Origin: Amylostereum areolatum
Lineage: Eukaryota > Basidiomycota > Agaricomycetes > Russulales > Stereaceae
Direction of reading: 5' to 3'
Assembly (NCBI GenBank): GCA_012932865.1
Contig: SAXG01000026.1
Location: 124,001 to 188,000, forward strand
Length of the DNA: 64,000 bases
Below, one piece after another: positions 33,769-43,951 of the stretch. Position 1 is the first letter of the stretch; every line of letters starts with the position of its first letter. A program made the position numbers and the translations under genes. Under the pieces are notes generated by a model that was not told the origin of the DNA, ran no database searches, and saw only the letters and a program-made list of their open reading frames with translations.

Positions 33769-34877
33769 GGCCGATTTGGTGGGTTTTCGTTTCTTGGTAG
33801 GTGGTTGTACCTCTACTTCCGAGTTTGCGTTGTCGACACCAATAGCCGCAGTAACACGTGCGGGTTGGACAGAACCTTGGGCCAAGCGTGAAATGTCATC
33901 CAAGGCCGAGATGACTGCTGACGTTCGGGGAGTCTTGGCGGGAACAGATTGCCGCACAGGCTCGGGAGGCACGTATAAATCCTCAATATCGTCGTCATCG
34001 CCTATAGATAAGGTCGGTGAATGATCGAATGACAATCCATCCAGAGAATTCTCACCTCCTGATGGATTTACTAAAGGAGAAGGTTCTGCTTCCGTAGGAT
34101 GGACAGTTGCGAGGGCGGGTGAAGGTTGCGACTGCGATACGACCGATACTGGCGATGTGTTTGAGGATGTGTTCGAAGCAAGACGTTGGGTTGGCGAGGC
34201 GACTACAGTAGATATGATAAGGGTGCATGAAGTGATATACAAAAAGTTTGGGATGCACCGTGCCCTGTGTTCGAGCGTCGCCCATAACGGCTTTGAGGGG
34301 TGGTAGGCGACCCGATCGCAGATGTAGTGTTTCCGGGAGATGTCATTTGAGGGGCACGCGTTCCGGGAGCGTACGTGATGTCGTCCAAGAGTAGGACGAC
34401 CATGCCGCCGTCGTGGATAGATCGCCGAATGGTACCGCAGACGTGAACAGCTGCCTGCATACCTGGGATCCGGGTATTGCGCCAGCGAGGGGTGTTGTCA
34501 ACTTCACATCTGGAAGACGTATCAAGGCCGATGCTATCAGTGTTAGTAGACAGAAGGACGAACTGGATGGAAAAGGATTGGGTTGTGCCTTCGACGTAGG
34601 CGGAAGTTGTCAACTGGAAGCCTCGGACAGTACTGTTGTCGGGCGCAGGAGTGTCAGACTCGACATGGCCGATTAACGTCACAGATACCTTGAATTCGGG
34701 GATGATGGAGTAGGCATCGTCGGATGCGGAACCGAGAAATGGTTCAATCGAGAAGGCCTCGAGAACAAAAAGCTTTCCGGCAGGAAAGATGGCACGCCCC
34801 GCGCACCACAGCCGCCGTACCCTCTTCGTGAAGGATCGAACCTGGTGGCCCATACACGCAAATCTTGCCTTCGACAT
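33769..34877 (-). CDS. H1 OB-fold-like (RPA-type) accessory gene, 5' part
   Basis: The product resembles the single-stranded DNA-binding (RPA/OB-fold) proteins often carried by eukaryotic Helitrons; I assign this from general pattern and from the similar gene in H2. Visible blocks: AIFPAGKLFVLEAFS, IPEFKVSVTLIGHV, STVRGFQLTTSAYVEG, PRWRNTRIPGMQAAVHVCG and MVVLLLDDITYAPG. An intron near 34,280-34,230 leads to a Ser/Pro-rich, acidic C-terminal region (DDDDIEDLYVPPEP) and KKRKPTKSAA. A further 5' exon may extend to ATG 35,007. Element 3 interrupts it; the last exons are at 25,247-24,992. In H1 this gene is upstream of RepHel. Confidence 0.6.
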
Positions 34878-35007
34878 TGGTGCCGCCCGCGGTCACAATG
34901 CGTGTGTCGTAGAGATGCCAAGTGAGTCTGGCTCCGGAGGGGGATTTGGTTTGAGAAGAAGAGGGAGAGAGAAGGGGAAAGGTTCCCTGGAGAAGGCAGG
35001 TCGCCAT

Positions 35008-35265
35008 GGCGGGTGAGTGCTGTCACTGGCAGAGGGCGGGAATCGTCGAGTTTGGGATGGGGGAAGAAACCAAGTCGGAATATAAGGACGGGCCAGACAA
35101 TGGGGTTGGAACAATATTACATTGTACACCGATATGGATGGAAAGTGGTCAAGTATGTTGGCGTGGGCGTCGGTTCTGACAACACAGGGAAGTTGACTGC
35201 CAGAAAAGGTAAGGTTAAGTCACGTGAGTTTAGGAGGATCCCTCCAAGTCCTAGAATTACAGTGC
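35008..35265. other. Short flank between H1 OB-fold gene and element 2
   Basis: No gene. In minus orientation this should be the 5' region of Helitron H1. The last five bases, AGTGC, adjoin the 5' LTR of element 2 and do not match the other flank (CGAGG), as expected if the segment to the left was inverted. Confidence 0.55.
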
Positions 35266-35685
35266 TGTCACGGATCGCTCCATTTCTCTCTGTGTTTGCA
35301 GACCTCGTACACGCAACGCGTCACGGCACATGACTTTCCCTTGCATCACATGCTTCAACGACGTCATTGCCCGGACTTCCGAGCGGGGTTCCGCATCCTT
35401 ATCTATGACATCATCGCTCCGGACCTTCGTCCTCCACCCCATGACTCCTTTCTTATTGTTCCCCCCGCTCGCACCACTATCGCATCGCATCGCACCATCG
35501 TACCCACTTGTATATAAGGACAGTGTTTCTCTTCCCTTCTCCCTAGACTGTCCATCTCGTCATACGGTACTGTAGCGCACGTTGCACTACCCTAGACCCC
35601 GGCACTCTCGAATCTATTTTCTTCTCGCTCCTCCCATCGTCGCGACTTAGGCGGTTCATCGGTCTCATAAACTGTGTTTCTGACA
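35266..35685 (+). repeat. 5' LTR of element 2 (420 bp)
   Basis: TGTCACGGATCG...TTTCTGACA. TATATAAGG is at 35511 and the predicted start TAGACTGTCCA at 35544-35554. Confidence 0.95.
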
Positions 35686-35687
35686 CC

Positions 35688-35698
35688 TGGACAGTCTA
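35688..35698 (+). promoter_or_regulatory. Primer-binding site of element 2, self-complementary type
   Basis: TGGACAGTCTA, two bases after the LTR, is the exact complement of TAGACTGTCCA at 35544-35554, which lies 33 nt after the TATA box. This is the Tf1-like self-priming layout. Element 1 carries the same pair. Confidence 0.75.
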
Positions 35699-36302
35699 CC
35701 CCTACGCCTACCTCGCACCCCTCTCTCCATCTACCTCTGCCGTCTCTACGACGTTAAAAACTCCCACCACGGACCTCCCGAACGCACCGGTCTTCCTCCC
35801 GTTCAACGGAAAGCCGATCACCCCCCGCGACGACGCACCACTCCCCTACCCTTGGTCCGACGCCGTCACCGTCAACTGCCTCGTCCCCGTACAGAACCTC
35901 TGCAAGAAAGACCCCTGGACCGCGCACGGCCTCAACTTCCGCATCTTCGAGTGGAGGTGGCACAAGGATCACGGTACTGTCGTCCTCGCCCTGTACGTCC
36001 GGATCACTACGTGCATCAACGTAGATCTCGAACGCCTTGAATTCACCCTCCACGCCCCCACCTACCACACATACCTCATCCAGGACGCCCCCAACCCGAT
36101 CCTCCAAACCAGTTTCACCTCCGTCTCCCAGTTTAACCGCCGGACCCCCGAATCCACCCCGCCACCAGTCCTCCGTCCCACCATCAAGGGTAAGACCCTT
36201 CGTCGCCGCCACCACGAACATAAGATCCGCCAGGCAGTAAAAGCCGGCTACCTCACCAAGAAACTCCTCGGCCGTCGCCCCATCGCGGCGGACTTCTTCT
36301 AG
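35699..36302 (+). CDS. Element 2 upstream ORF (ORF A), no ATG
   Basis: The frame is open from a stop in the LTR (35544-35546) to TAG 36300-36302, about 250 codons, without any ATG. Protein: TVYPYAYLAPLSPST, NGKPITPRDDAPLPYPW, FRIFEWRWHKDHGTVVLALYV, ending in a basic region LRRRHHEHKIRQAVKAGYL. No domain is recognised. It is in frame with the following Gag. Translation would need a non-AUG start or an ATG supplied by splicing; I cannot see which. Confidence 0.55.
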
Positions 36303-37919
36303 ACCATCATCACGTCCTCCACAGCCCCTCGTCCCCCCACTCCGAACCTCCCCCCAGGCCTTTTTCGAGACTACTGTCCCGAAGAATACTATATCCTCAC
36401 CTTGCAGCAGACTAAGGAATCCGTACGTTGGCTGCACGACGAACCAAACCGGCAACGACGAGACTGGTACTTCGACGACCGCGACGAACAACCCTACGTC
36501 GAAGAATCGGATTTTGCCACCGCTGCGGACGTTCTACAGCGCTTCCTGAACCCCCCTCCAACCAACTCGCCCCCACCCCGTCAACGTACTGTAATCGAAG
36601 TCCCAGAAGGGATCAACCACAACGACACAACTGGGAAGTGGTACGCCTATAGACGGAACAAGAACGGAACCCCAGGACGATCAGTAGTTGAGTGGCAGCC
36701 CACTTCGTTCAGTCCCGTCCAAGATCACTGGTCGTGGCATCATAACCAGCAATTCCTCACCCCCGCCGACTTCCTTGTCGCAAAACAAGTTGAGGACGAA
36801 GTTGAAGAAGCAGAAGAACGCCGACGAGAAACCCTACGCCGCCTTGATCAAGAACTCGCCCAATCCCTCACCGTCCCCCTCCCCTTCGACAAGATGTCCG
36901 ATGCCGAATCCAAACCTGCCGTCTCCAAGCGGGAGATCGGCCCCAAGCCAAAGCCATTCAAAGGCGATAGACGCGACACCCTCCGGTTCTCCCTCGAGCT
37001 CCGCATGTTCCTGCGCGTTAACAAGGATGTTTATGCCACAGATGACGCCAAGATGATGCTCCTCCTCAGCCTGATGGAGGACAACACGGCGAAAGCCTGG
37101 GCCACGCATCGCCGCATGGAACTCTTCGCCGACGAAGACGAGAAGGAAGACACCGAAACCCTCGACCCCACGCCCCCAACACTCCACTATAACTCCTACA
37201 AAGAGCTCTTTGAGAGGTTCGGTAAAGACTTTGTGCCCATCGATCTGAAGATAGAGGCTCAGTGTAAGATCAACGAGCTCGCAATGACCACCCGGGACGT
37301 CACTGACTTTATCACCGAGTTTGAGATGCTGGCAACCATGTCAGCGTACGACGACGAGGCGCTAATCCACTTTTTCAAGAAGGGACTTCAGCGTGACCTC
37401 GGCAAGCAGGTGGCCCGGTCGTACCCGTTCCCCACCAAGCTCGCGGAGTGGAAGGAGCGCGCCCGCCACATCAACCACCAGTGGCTCGAAGAGAACCCGG
37501 AGAGGAAGAGCAGTCAGTCCAAGGGGGCTGTCGCGCTCACCTCGAACGGTTCGACCAACGACTCCTCGTCGCGCCGAGTCGGCGCCTTCACCAACACCTC
37601 GACCCGCCCTGCAAAGCTGACGGACGACGAGTGCGCAAAGATGATGCGCGAAGGCAAGTGCTTCATGTGTCGACAAGCCGGTCACGTCTCTCGCGACTGC
37701 CCCAACCGCGACTCGAGCGCGCGACGGGTGGGCGCAGTAGAGACTGGGTCCAAGGCCCCTCCCCTGCCGACGAACACGGCTCCGTCCACCGCAAAAGCGA
37801 CCCCCGACCCGTCCAAAACCATCGCGGAAATCACCCGCCAGCTGAAGGATCTGGACGTGGAAGGTAAGGAACAGGCAGTGGCACTGTTGAAGGATATCCT
37901 GGAGTCGCAGGATTTTTGA
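36303..37919 (+). CDS. Element 2 Gag
   Basis: 538 codons after the UAG. Post-stop segment RPPTPNLPPGLFRDYCPEEY; first ATG MSDAESK near 36,895. Capsid-like LRFSLELRMFLRVNKDVY and FITEFEMLATMSAYDDEAL; zinc knuckle CFMCRQAGHVSRDC near 37,660-37,705. It ends GGATTTTTGA with pol in the -1 frame from 37916. Confidence 0.9.
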   Translation, partial: TIITSSTAPRPPTPNLPPGLFRDYCPEEYYILTLQQTKESVRWLHDEPNRQRRDWYFDDRDEQPYVEESDFATAADVLQRFLNPPPTNSPPPRQRTVIEVPEGINHNDTTGKWYAYRRNKNGTPGRSVVEWQPTSFSPVQDHWSWHHNQQFLTPADFLVAKQVEDEVEEAEERRRETLRRLDQELAQSLTVPLPFDKMSDAESKPAVSKREIGPKPKPFKGDRRDTLRFSLELRMFLRVNKDVYATDDAKMMLLLSLMEDNTAKAWATHRRMELFADEDEKEDTETLDPTPPTLHYNSYKELFERFGKDFVPIDLKIEAQCKINELAMTTRDVTDFITEFEMLATMSAYDDEALIHFFKKGLQRDLGKQVARSYPFPTKLAEWKERARHINHQWLEENPERKSSQSKGAVALTSNGSTNDSSSRRVGAFTNTSTRPAKLTDDECAKMMREGKCFMCRQAGHVSRDCPNRDSSARRVGAVETGSKAPPLPTNTAPSTAKATPDPSKTIAEITRQLKDLDVEGKEQAVALLKDILESQDF

Positions 37920-40900
37920 AACGCCCCCCAGTCGCGTCGTCTGGCGGAGGCAAAGGACTTGTATCATTGGCATCTTACAATCGCTTTTCTGTATTATCAT
38001 CTATGACCTCATGTGAGCAATCGTATCCATCGTGTGTGCACCTCTCTACTGTCACGAAGAACAGGCAAACACCCTCGATAACGCTCAGAGTCAAGATGAT
38101 TGGACGAGCGACAGGCCGACAAATCGACGCAGATGCACTGCTTGACAGCGGTGCAGAAGGAATCATCATCAATCGAAGCTTTGCTGAACGCAAGAAGCTG
38201 ACCACGAGAAAACTAGAAAACCCGTTCCCCGTGCGTAACGTGGATGGCACCGAGAACATCATGGGCTGGGTACGTGACACGACGACCCAGCGAATCCGGA
38301 TATACTCGCAAGACTCAAAGGCATACCATGAGGAAGAAGCTGAGTTCTTCATCACCGACATCGGTGATCACGATATGATCCTTGGAACAGACTGGCTCGA
38401 TGAGCATAACCCCACCATAGACTGGCAGCAAGATCGTGTTGACATGCTCCACTGCCCTCCCTCCTGCACCCTCTCCGAACCAACCGTGACAAACCTTGCA
38501 ACAAAGCCGCGAACACCATTGTCGACCCAATCACAGCGAAAGGTTCGAGCTGATGCGCCCCCTAAGGTACCTCTAGTCCCGGACGACCCCTTCCCAGAAC
38601 CAGTGTATGTCTCCTGGGCCCCTATCCCTACGTATGTCATCCCCGCGCGCAGGGTCAAAGGTGTTCGTATCCGCACATCCCATCTCTCACCTCTACCTGC
38701 CCGCCTTTTCACTGAAGACGACAACGAACGACCCAGAGTCTTCCGAGACTGGGAGATCAATGGCCTGCGTCGTGCTGGGATTCTTCCTGAAGTTGACGGC
38801 CCTAACCCGGAGGCAGTACCAATCCGCGCGGGCTTCACCAAGGCGCAAGAGCTTGCAGAGCACTCAAAGGAAAATGCACGTCCGCAAACCTTTGAAGACT
38901 TGGTTCCCCCTCCATACCGCGACTTTGCACCCGTATTCGACAAGAAAACCTCTGAACGACTACCCGACCGACGACCATGGGATCATGCCATCGACATGAA
39001 GGACGGCTTTGAACCCAAGCCCTGCAAGATCTATCCGCTCTCCCCCTCCGAGCAGATCGAGCTCGATACCTTCCTCGACGACCACCTGAAGAAGGGCTAC
39101 ATTCGCCCATCGAAATCACCGCAGGCAAGTCCGTTCTTCTTCGTCAAAAAGAAGGATGGGAAGCTGCGGCCTGTACAGGACTATCAAGAGCTGAACAAGG
39201 GTACCATCAAAAACGAGTACCCCTTGCCGCTGATCTCAGAAATTGTCGACCACCTCAAAGGTGCAAAGATCTTCTCCAAGATGGACGTCCGCTGGGGGTA
39301 CAACAACGTCCGCATCAAGGAAGGCGACGAGTGGAAGGCTGTGTTCAAGACGAATCGTGGCCTCTTTGAACCTACGGTGATGTTCTTCGGCCTTATGAAC
39401 TCCCCCGCGACGTTCCAGGCAATGATGAACGAACTTTTCAAGGACCTTATCGACTCGGGCAAAGTCATCATCTACATGGACGACATCCTCGTATTCACTC
39501 GAACTATGGAGGAACATCGTGCCATAGTGCGACAGGTTCTCCAACGCCTACAAGACAATGACCTGTTCCTTAAGCCAGAGAAATGCGTCTTTGAGCAGGA
39601 CTCCGTTGAATACCTCGGACTCATTATCTCACACGACAAGATCGCCATGGACCCCGTCAAGGTAGCTGGTATCCAGGACTGGCCTACACCCCAGACGGTC
39701 AAGGATGTACAATCCTTCCTCGGATTTGGTAATTTCTACCGACACTTCATCAAGGATTTCTCCAAGATCGCACGACCTCTGTTCGACCTGACAAAGAAGG
39801 ACTGCACATGGAATTGGTCGACGGAATGCCAGACGGCGTTTAACGCACTTAAAGCTGCGTTCACCTCCTCTCCTGTCTTAGTTATGCCTGATCCAAGGAA
39901 ACCCTACCTCGTCGAAGTTGACGCCTCGGACTTTGCTACTGGAGGTATACTCTCGCAGAAAGGCAACGACGGTCACTGGCATCCAGTGGCATATCTGTCC
40001 AAGGCCCTGTCGGAACCGGAACGCAACTACGACATCTGTCAGAAATGCAGTTTATGAGACCGAAGGGACCGCCTAAGTTGCGACGATGAGAGGAGCGAAG
40101 GAAGCAGATGGATTCGAGAGTGCCGGGTCTAGGGCAGTGTAGTGCAAGCTACAGTACCGTATGACGAGATGGACAGTCTAGGGAAGAGGGAAGAGAAACA
40201 CTGTCCTTATATACAAGTGGGTACGATGGTGCGATGCAATGCGATAGTGGTGCGAGCGGGGGGAACAATAAGAAAGGAGTCATGGGGCGGAGGACGAAGG
40301 TCCGGAGCAATGATGTCATAGATAAGGATGCGGAACCCCGCTCGGAAGTCCGGGCAATGACATCGTCGAAGCATGTGATGCAAGGGAAAGTCATGTGCTG
40401 TGACGCGTCGCGTGTACGAGGTCTGCAAACGAAGAGAGAAATGGAGCGATCCGTGACAACATCTACGACAAGGAGCTACTCGCGATCATCCGTGCACTCG
40501 AAGCCTGGCCACACTACCTCGAAGGCGCCCCCGACACCGTCGAAATCTGGACAGACCACAAGAACCTGGAGCATTTCAAGACGGCACAGAAGCTGAGCCG
40601 CCGACAGGCACGTTGGGCTCTATTCCTCACTCGATTTGACTTCGCGCTCGTTCACAAACCAGGAGTATCCCATCGCCCAGACCCAATGTCCCGACGACCT
40701 GATCACAAGCAGGGCGTTGAGAATGACAACAAGGAACGTATCTTGCTAGACCCCAAGTACTTCCAGATACGTGCAACAAGGCCAGGAGCAGTAACCTCCC
40801 TCGGCGATGTCGAACTCCGACGACGTATCCGCGACTGCAAGACCAAGGACATCGAGGTCGTTCAAGCTCTGGACGCCATCTTACGGAATGGACCACGTAC

Positions 40901-42437
40901 ACTCGTCAAGAACCTTCAAGAGTGGAACTACGAAGAAGGCCTGGTCCTGTTTAGAGGAAAGGTATATGTCCCTGCAGACGACGAGTTGCGACGCGACATT
41001 GTCAAAATGTACCATGAATCGCCCCTGGCTGGACACCCTGGTCGCTTCAAGACTTACGAACTTGTGAGTCGTGAATATTGGTGGCCTGGCATGTCTGTCT
41101 TTGTCCGCGACTTCGTAGCAGGATGCGCAACCTGCCAGTTGACAAAGACACAGAGCAGCCGACCCCACGTCGACATGATCCCGAATGAAGTACCCGACCG
41201 ACCATTTGGCGTCATCTCTACCGACTTCATTGTCGAGCTCCCTGACTGCGAAGGCTATAATGCCGTCAATGTCGTGGTTGATCGCCTCACCAAGATGGTG
41301 GTTACCACCCCATGTACAACGAAGATCACTAGCGATGGCACGGCCGACATTCTCTTCGATAAGATATACCGACATTACGGCTTGGTGGACAAGATCATCT
41401 CGGATCGTGGACCCCAATTTGCTGGACAGGTGATGCATACACTCAACGAGAAGCTCGGGATCAAGTCCGCCCTCAGCACAGCGTATCACCCACAGACAGA
41501 CGGCCAAACCGAACGCGAGAACCAGAACCTCGAGCAATTTCTGCGAGTATTCTGCAACTACCGTCGAGACGACTGGGTGAAGTGGTTGCCCTTCTTCGAG
41601 TTTTCTCACAACTCTCGCACCCATGCAGCTACTGGAAAGGCTCCCTTTGAAGTCCTCTACGGCTTCCTCCCCAAGATGTACCCATCCGTAAATCCGTCCT
41701 CAAAGGTCCCTGCAGTTGAAGAACACCTCCGTCAACTTGAAGAAGTCCGACAGGAGATTAAGGCCAGCCTTGCCCTCGCATCCGACTTAATAAAGCACTA
41801 CAACGGCGACACGATCAGCAAATCGACACTGTTTGCCGTCGGAGACAAGGTCTGGCTCGAAGGCAAAAACCTGAAGACGACGAGGCCGAAAGCTAAGCTT
41901 GCTGCCAAACAATTTGGACCCTTCGAGATCGTTGACGTCATTAGCCCAGTAAACTACCGCCTGAAGCTGCCAAAGACGTGGAGAATCCACCCGGTCTTCC
42001 ATGCTTCGCTGCTCACCGCGTACAAAGAGACAACGGCACATGGTCCAAACTATGAACAACCACCGCCTGACCTCGTTGATGACGAGGAAGAATATGACGT
42101 TGAAGACATCATCGACTCGAAGCCGACCCGCAACAAGAAAGGCATACAATACCTCGTCAAGTGGGCAGGCTATCCTGACTCCGAGAATACCTGGCTCCCT
42201 CGCTCCTCGCTCTCAAAAGTCACCGACATGATCGACGCCTTCCACAAACGCCATCCAAATGCGCCCCGCCCTGTGCGTTCCCTCGGCATCTCCTTTGACG
42301 ATTTCCTCGCATCTACCCTTGCAGATGACATTGCGCTCCAGGCGAAAGCGCGTCTTAAAGGGGGGGTAATGTCATGGATCGCTCCATTTCTCTCTTCGTT
42401 TGCAGACCTCGTACACGCAACGCGTCACGGCACATGA
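37916..42437 (+). CDS. Element 2 Pol, split by a solo LTR
   Basis: Protease ALLDSGAEGIIINRSF near 38,135; [19 protein letters not shown] and YMDDILVF near 39,475; RNase H VEVDASDFATGGILSQK near 39,920. It is interrupted at NYDI by the LTR 40037-40458; without it and one TSD copy the frame continues YDKELLAIIRALEAW. Then come integrase HESPLAGHPGRFKTYE, STAYHPQTDGQTERENQN, and chromodomain YDVEDIIDS...YLVKWAGYPDSENTW near 42,100-42,200. The stop (42435-42437) is 65 nt inside the 3' LTR, so the polypurine tract is within the coding frame. Confidence 0.92.
40037..40458 (-). mobile_element. Solo LTR of the element 1/2 family inside element 2 pol
   Basis: A 422-bp LTR in minus orientation (TGTCAGAAATGCAG...CCGTGACA on the plus strand) with TSD ACATC at 40032-40036 and 40459-40463. 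It is a later insertion into RNase H, reduced to a single LTR by recombination. Confidence 0.93.
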
Positions 42438-42792
42438 CTTTCCCTTGCATCACATGCTTCAACGACGTCATTGCCCGGACTTCCGAGCGGGGTTCCGCAT
42501 CCTTATCTATGACATCATCGCTCCGGACCTTCGTCCTCCACCCCATGACTCCTTTCTTATTGTTCCCCCCGCTCGCACCACTATCGCATCGCATCGCACC
42601 ATCGTACCCACTTGTATATAAGGACAGTGTTTCTCTTCCCTTCTCCCTAGACTGTTCATCTTGTCATACGGTACTGTAGCGCACGTTGCACTACCCTAGA
42701 CCCCGGCACTCTCGAATCTATTGCTTCTTCTCGCTCCTCCCATCGTTGCGACTTAGGCGGTTCCATCGGTCTCATAAACTGTGTTTCTGACA
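42370..42792 (+). repeat. 3' LTR of element 2 (423 bp)
   Basis: It is preceded by the polypurine tract AAAGGGGGGGTAA. It differs from the 5' LTR at several places (TGTCATGG instead of TGTCACGG, a short deletion near TCTCTTCG, GTTCATCTTG, ATTGCTTC). Confidence 0.95.
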
Positions 42793-43830
42793 CGAGGCAC
42801 CAATGGCCAATAAGGCCGTTTTGTCGTGCGTCGAGTCACTTCTGCGTAGCGTCATGGAAAGCGACCTCCCTTTTGGAGGGAAACCATTTGTCTTACTCGG
42901 AGATTTTCGACAAACGTGCCCTGTTGTCCGACGTGGAACGCGCGCACAAGTCGTCGACGCGTCGATTCGCTCATCTGACCTCTGGCACCACTTCCAGATC
43001 TCACGTCTTACCATCCCCATCCGTCAAGCCACTGACCCAGAATTCTCCCACTATGTTGACGCAATCGGCGATGGCGCTGGACCAGATGTCCCCCTCCCTT
43101 TTATCCAGCATTCCCTATCATTCCGACGACCTCATTGAATTTGTATTCCCGGGGGATGTTCTTACAAACCCTGCTCTTTGCATGACCCGGTCCATCCTTG
43201 CCCCGACAAACCGTCAGGTCAATGTATACAACAGCGAAATTCTCAATCGCATCCCCGGTGCACAGAGCACATATTATGCGGGCGATTCTTTGAAAGAGGC
43301 GGACGAACAAGACCTTGCTCCACCCGACAGCACACTCGACTATGTGCTTCGACACACGCCACCCGGTCTACCTGCCCACTCCCTTACCATCAAGGTTGGC
43401 GGAGTATACCGCCTCATGCGTACTCTTTCCCTCGACCGGGGGTTGGTCAAAAATACCCGTGTCGTTGTGACGAATGCAGGCGCGCGACTAATAACAGGTT
43501 TGTTTACTTCGTGGTGTAAACGGTGTCGCACAAGTAGAACCCGAAGAGATCCTTATACCTCGCATATCCTTTACATACGAGATTCCTGGCTCTGGATTCA
43601 CTCTCTTACGTCGGCAGTTCCCCCTCGCTCCTGCATACGCCACTACGTTCAATAGCTGTCAAGGTTTGACACTCGATCGAGTTGCACTGGACCTCACCAC
43701 TCCCGTCTTCTCCCATGGACAGTTGTACACCGCCTTATCCCGCATACGACATCGTACATGCGCGACTGTACGCCTACGCCCTGGGGAAGCTACAACAACC
43801 AATGTTACCTTTCCCGAACTACTCATATAA
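42793..43830 (+). CDS. Helitron H1 RepHel gene, 3' third (helicase)
   Basis: It begins CGAGG-CACCA-ATGGCC, which reads on from WDE as EAPMANKAVLSCVE. Pif1-type helicase blocks: FVLLGDFRQTCPVV, VVVTNAGARLIT, RRQFPLAPAYATTFNSCQG, FSHGQLYTALSRIRHRT, ending ELLI and TAA at 43828-43830. The frame shifts by one base near 43,097 (after DVPLP) and again near 43,500 (after LIT). Its 5' two-thirds is on the opposite strand at 20,837-24,140. Confidence 0.9.
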
Positions 43831-43904
43831 CTACTATACCCTCTTTCGGTACTTTCGGTAGTAGACCTTTACAGTTGTGACTACACCCTCTGTTGCGTAA
43901 TACA

Positions 43905-43951
43905 TAGTGGTCGGAGCGAAGCGACGGCGTTCCTTGTCGCCATATAACTAG
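43905..43951 (+). other. Candidate 3' terminus of Helitron H1
   Basis: A short GC-rich inverted repeat (GCGAC...GTCGC, 43921-43940) is followed by CATATAA and CTAG (43948-43951), with T as next base. This fits the hairpin plus CTRR rule and A/T target of Helitrons. The stem is short, so confidence is moderate. Confidence 0.45.

Larger units (their letters stand above)
35266..42792 (+). mobile_element. Element 2: Ty3/Gypsy chromovirus with nested solo LTR
   Basis: Same family as element 1, opposite strand. 5' LTR 35266-35685, PBS, ORF A, gag, pol, 3' LTR 42370-42792. Pol is open except for one solo LTR at 40037-40458. The flanks differ (AGTGC left, CGAGG right), while CGAGG recurs beside element 1. 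The 5' LTR matches element 1 exactly but the 3' LTR has several differences, so this copy is a mosaic. Confidence 0.95.

Noticed and set aside
34420..34680. Plus-strand frame MDRSPNGTADV
   Set aside because: Antisense to the OB-fold-like gene of H1.
20832..35265. Two independent Helitrons, one per half gene
   Set aside because: The halves meet at the exact codon and share the 5-bp duplication, so one broken gene is the simpler reading.
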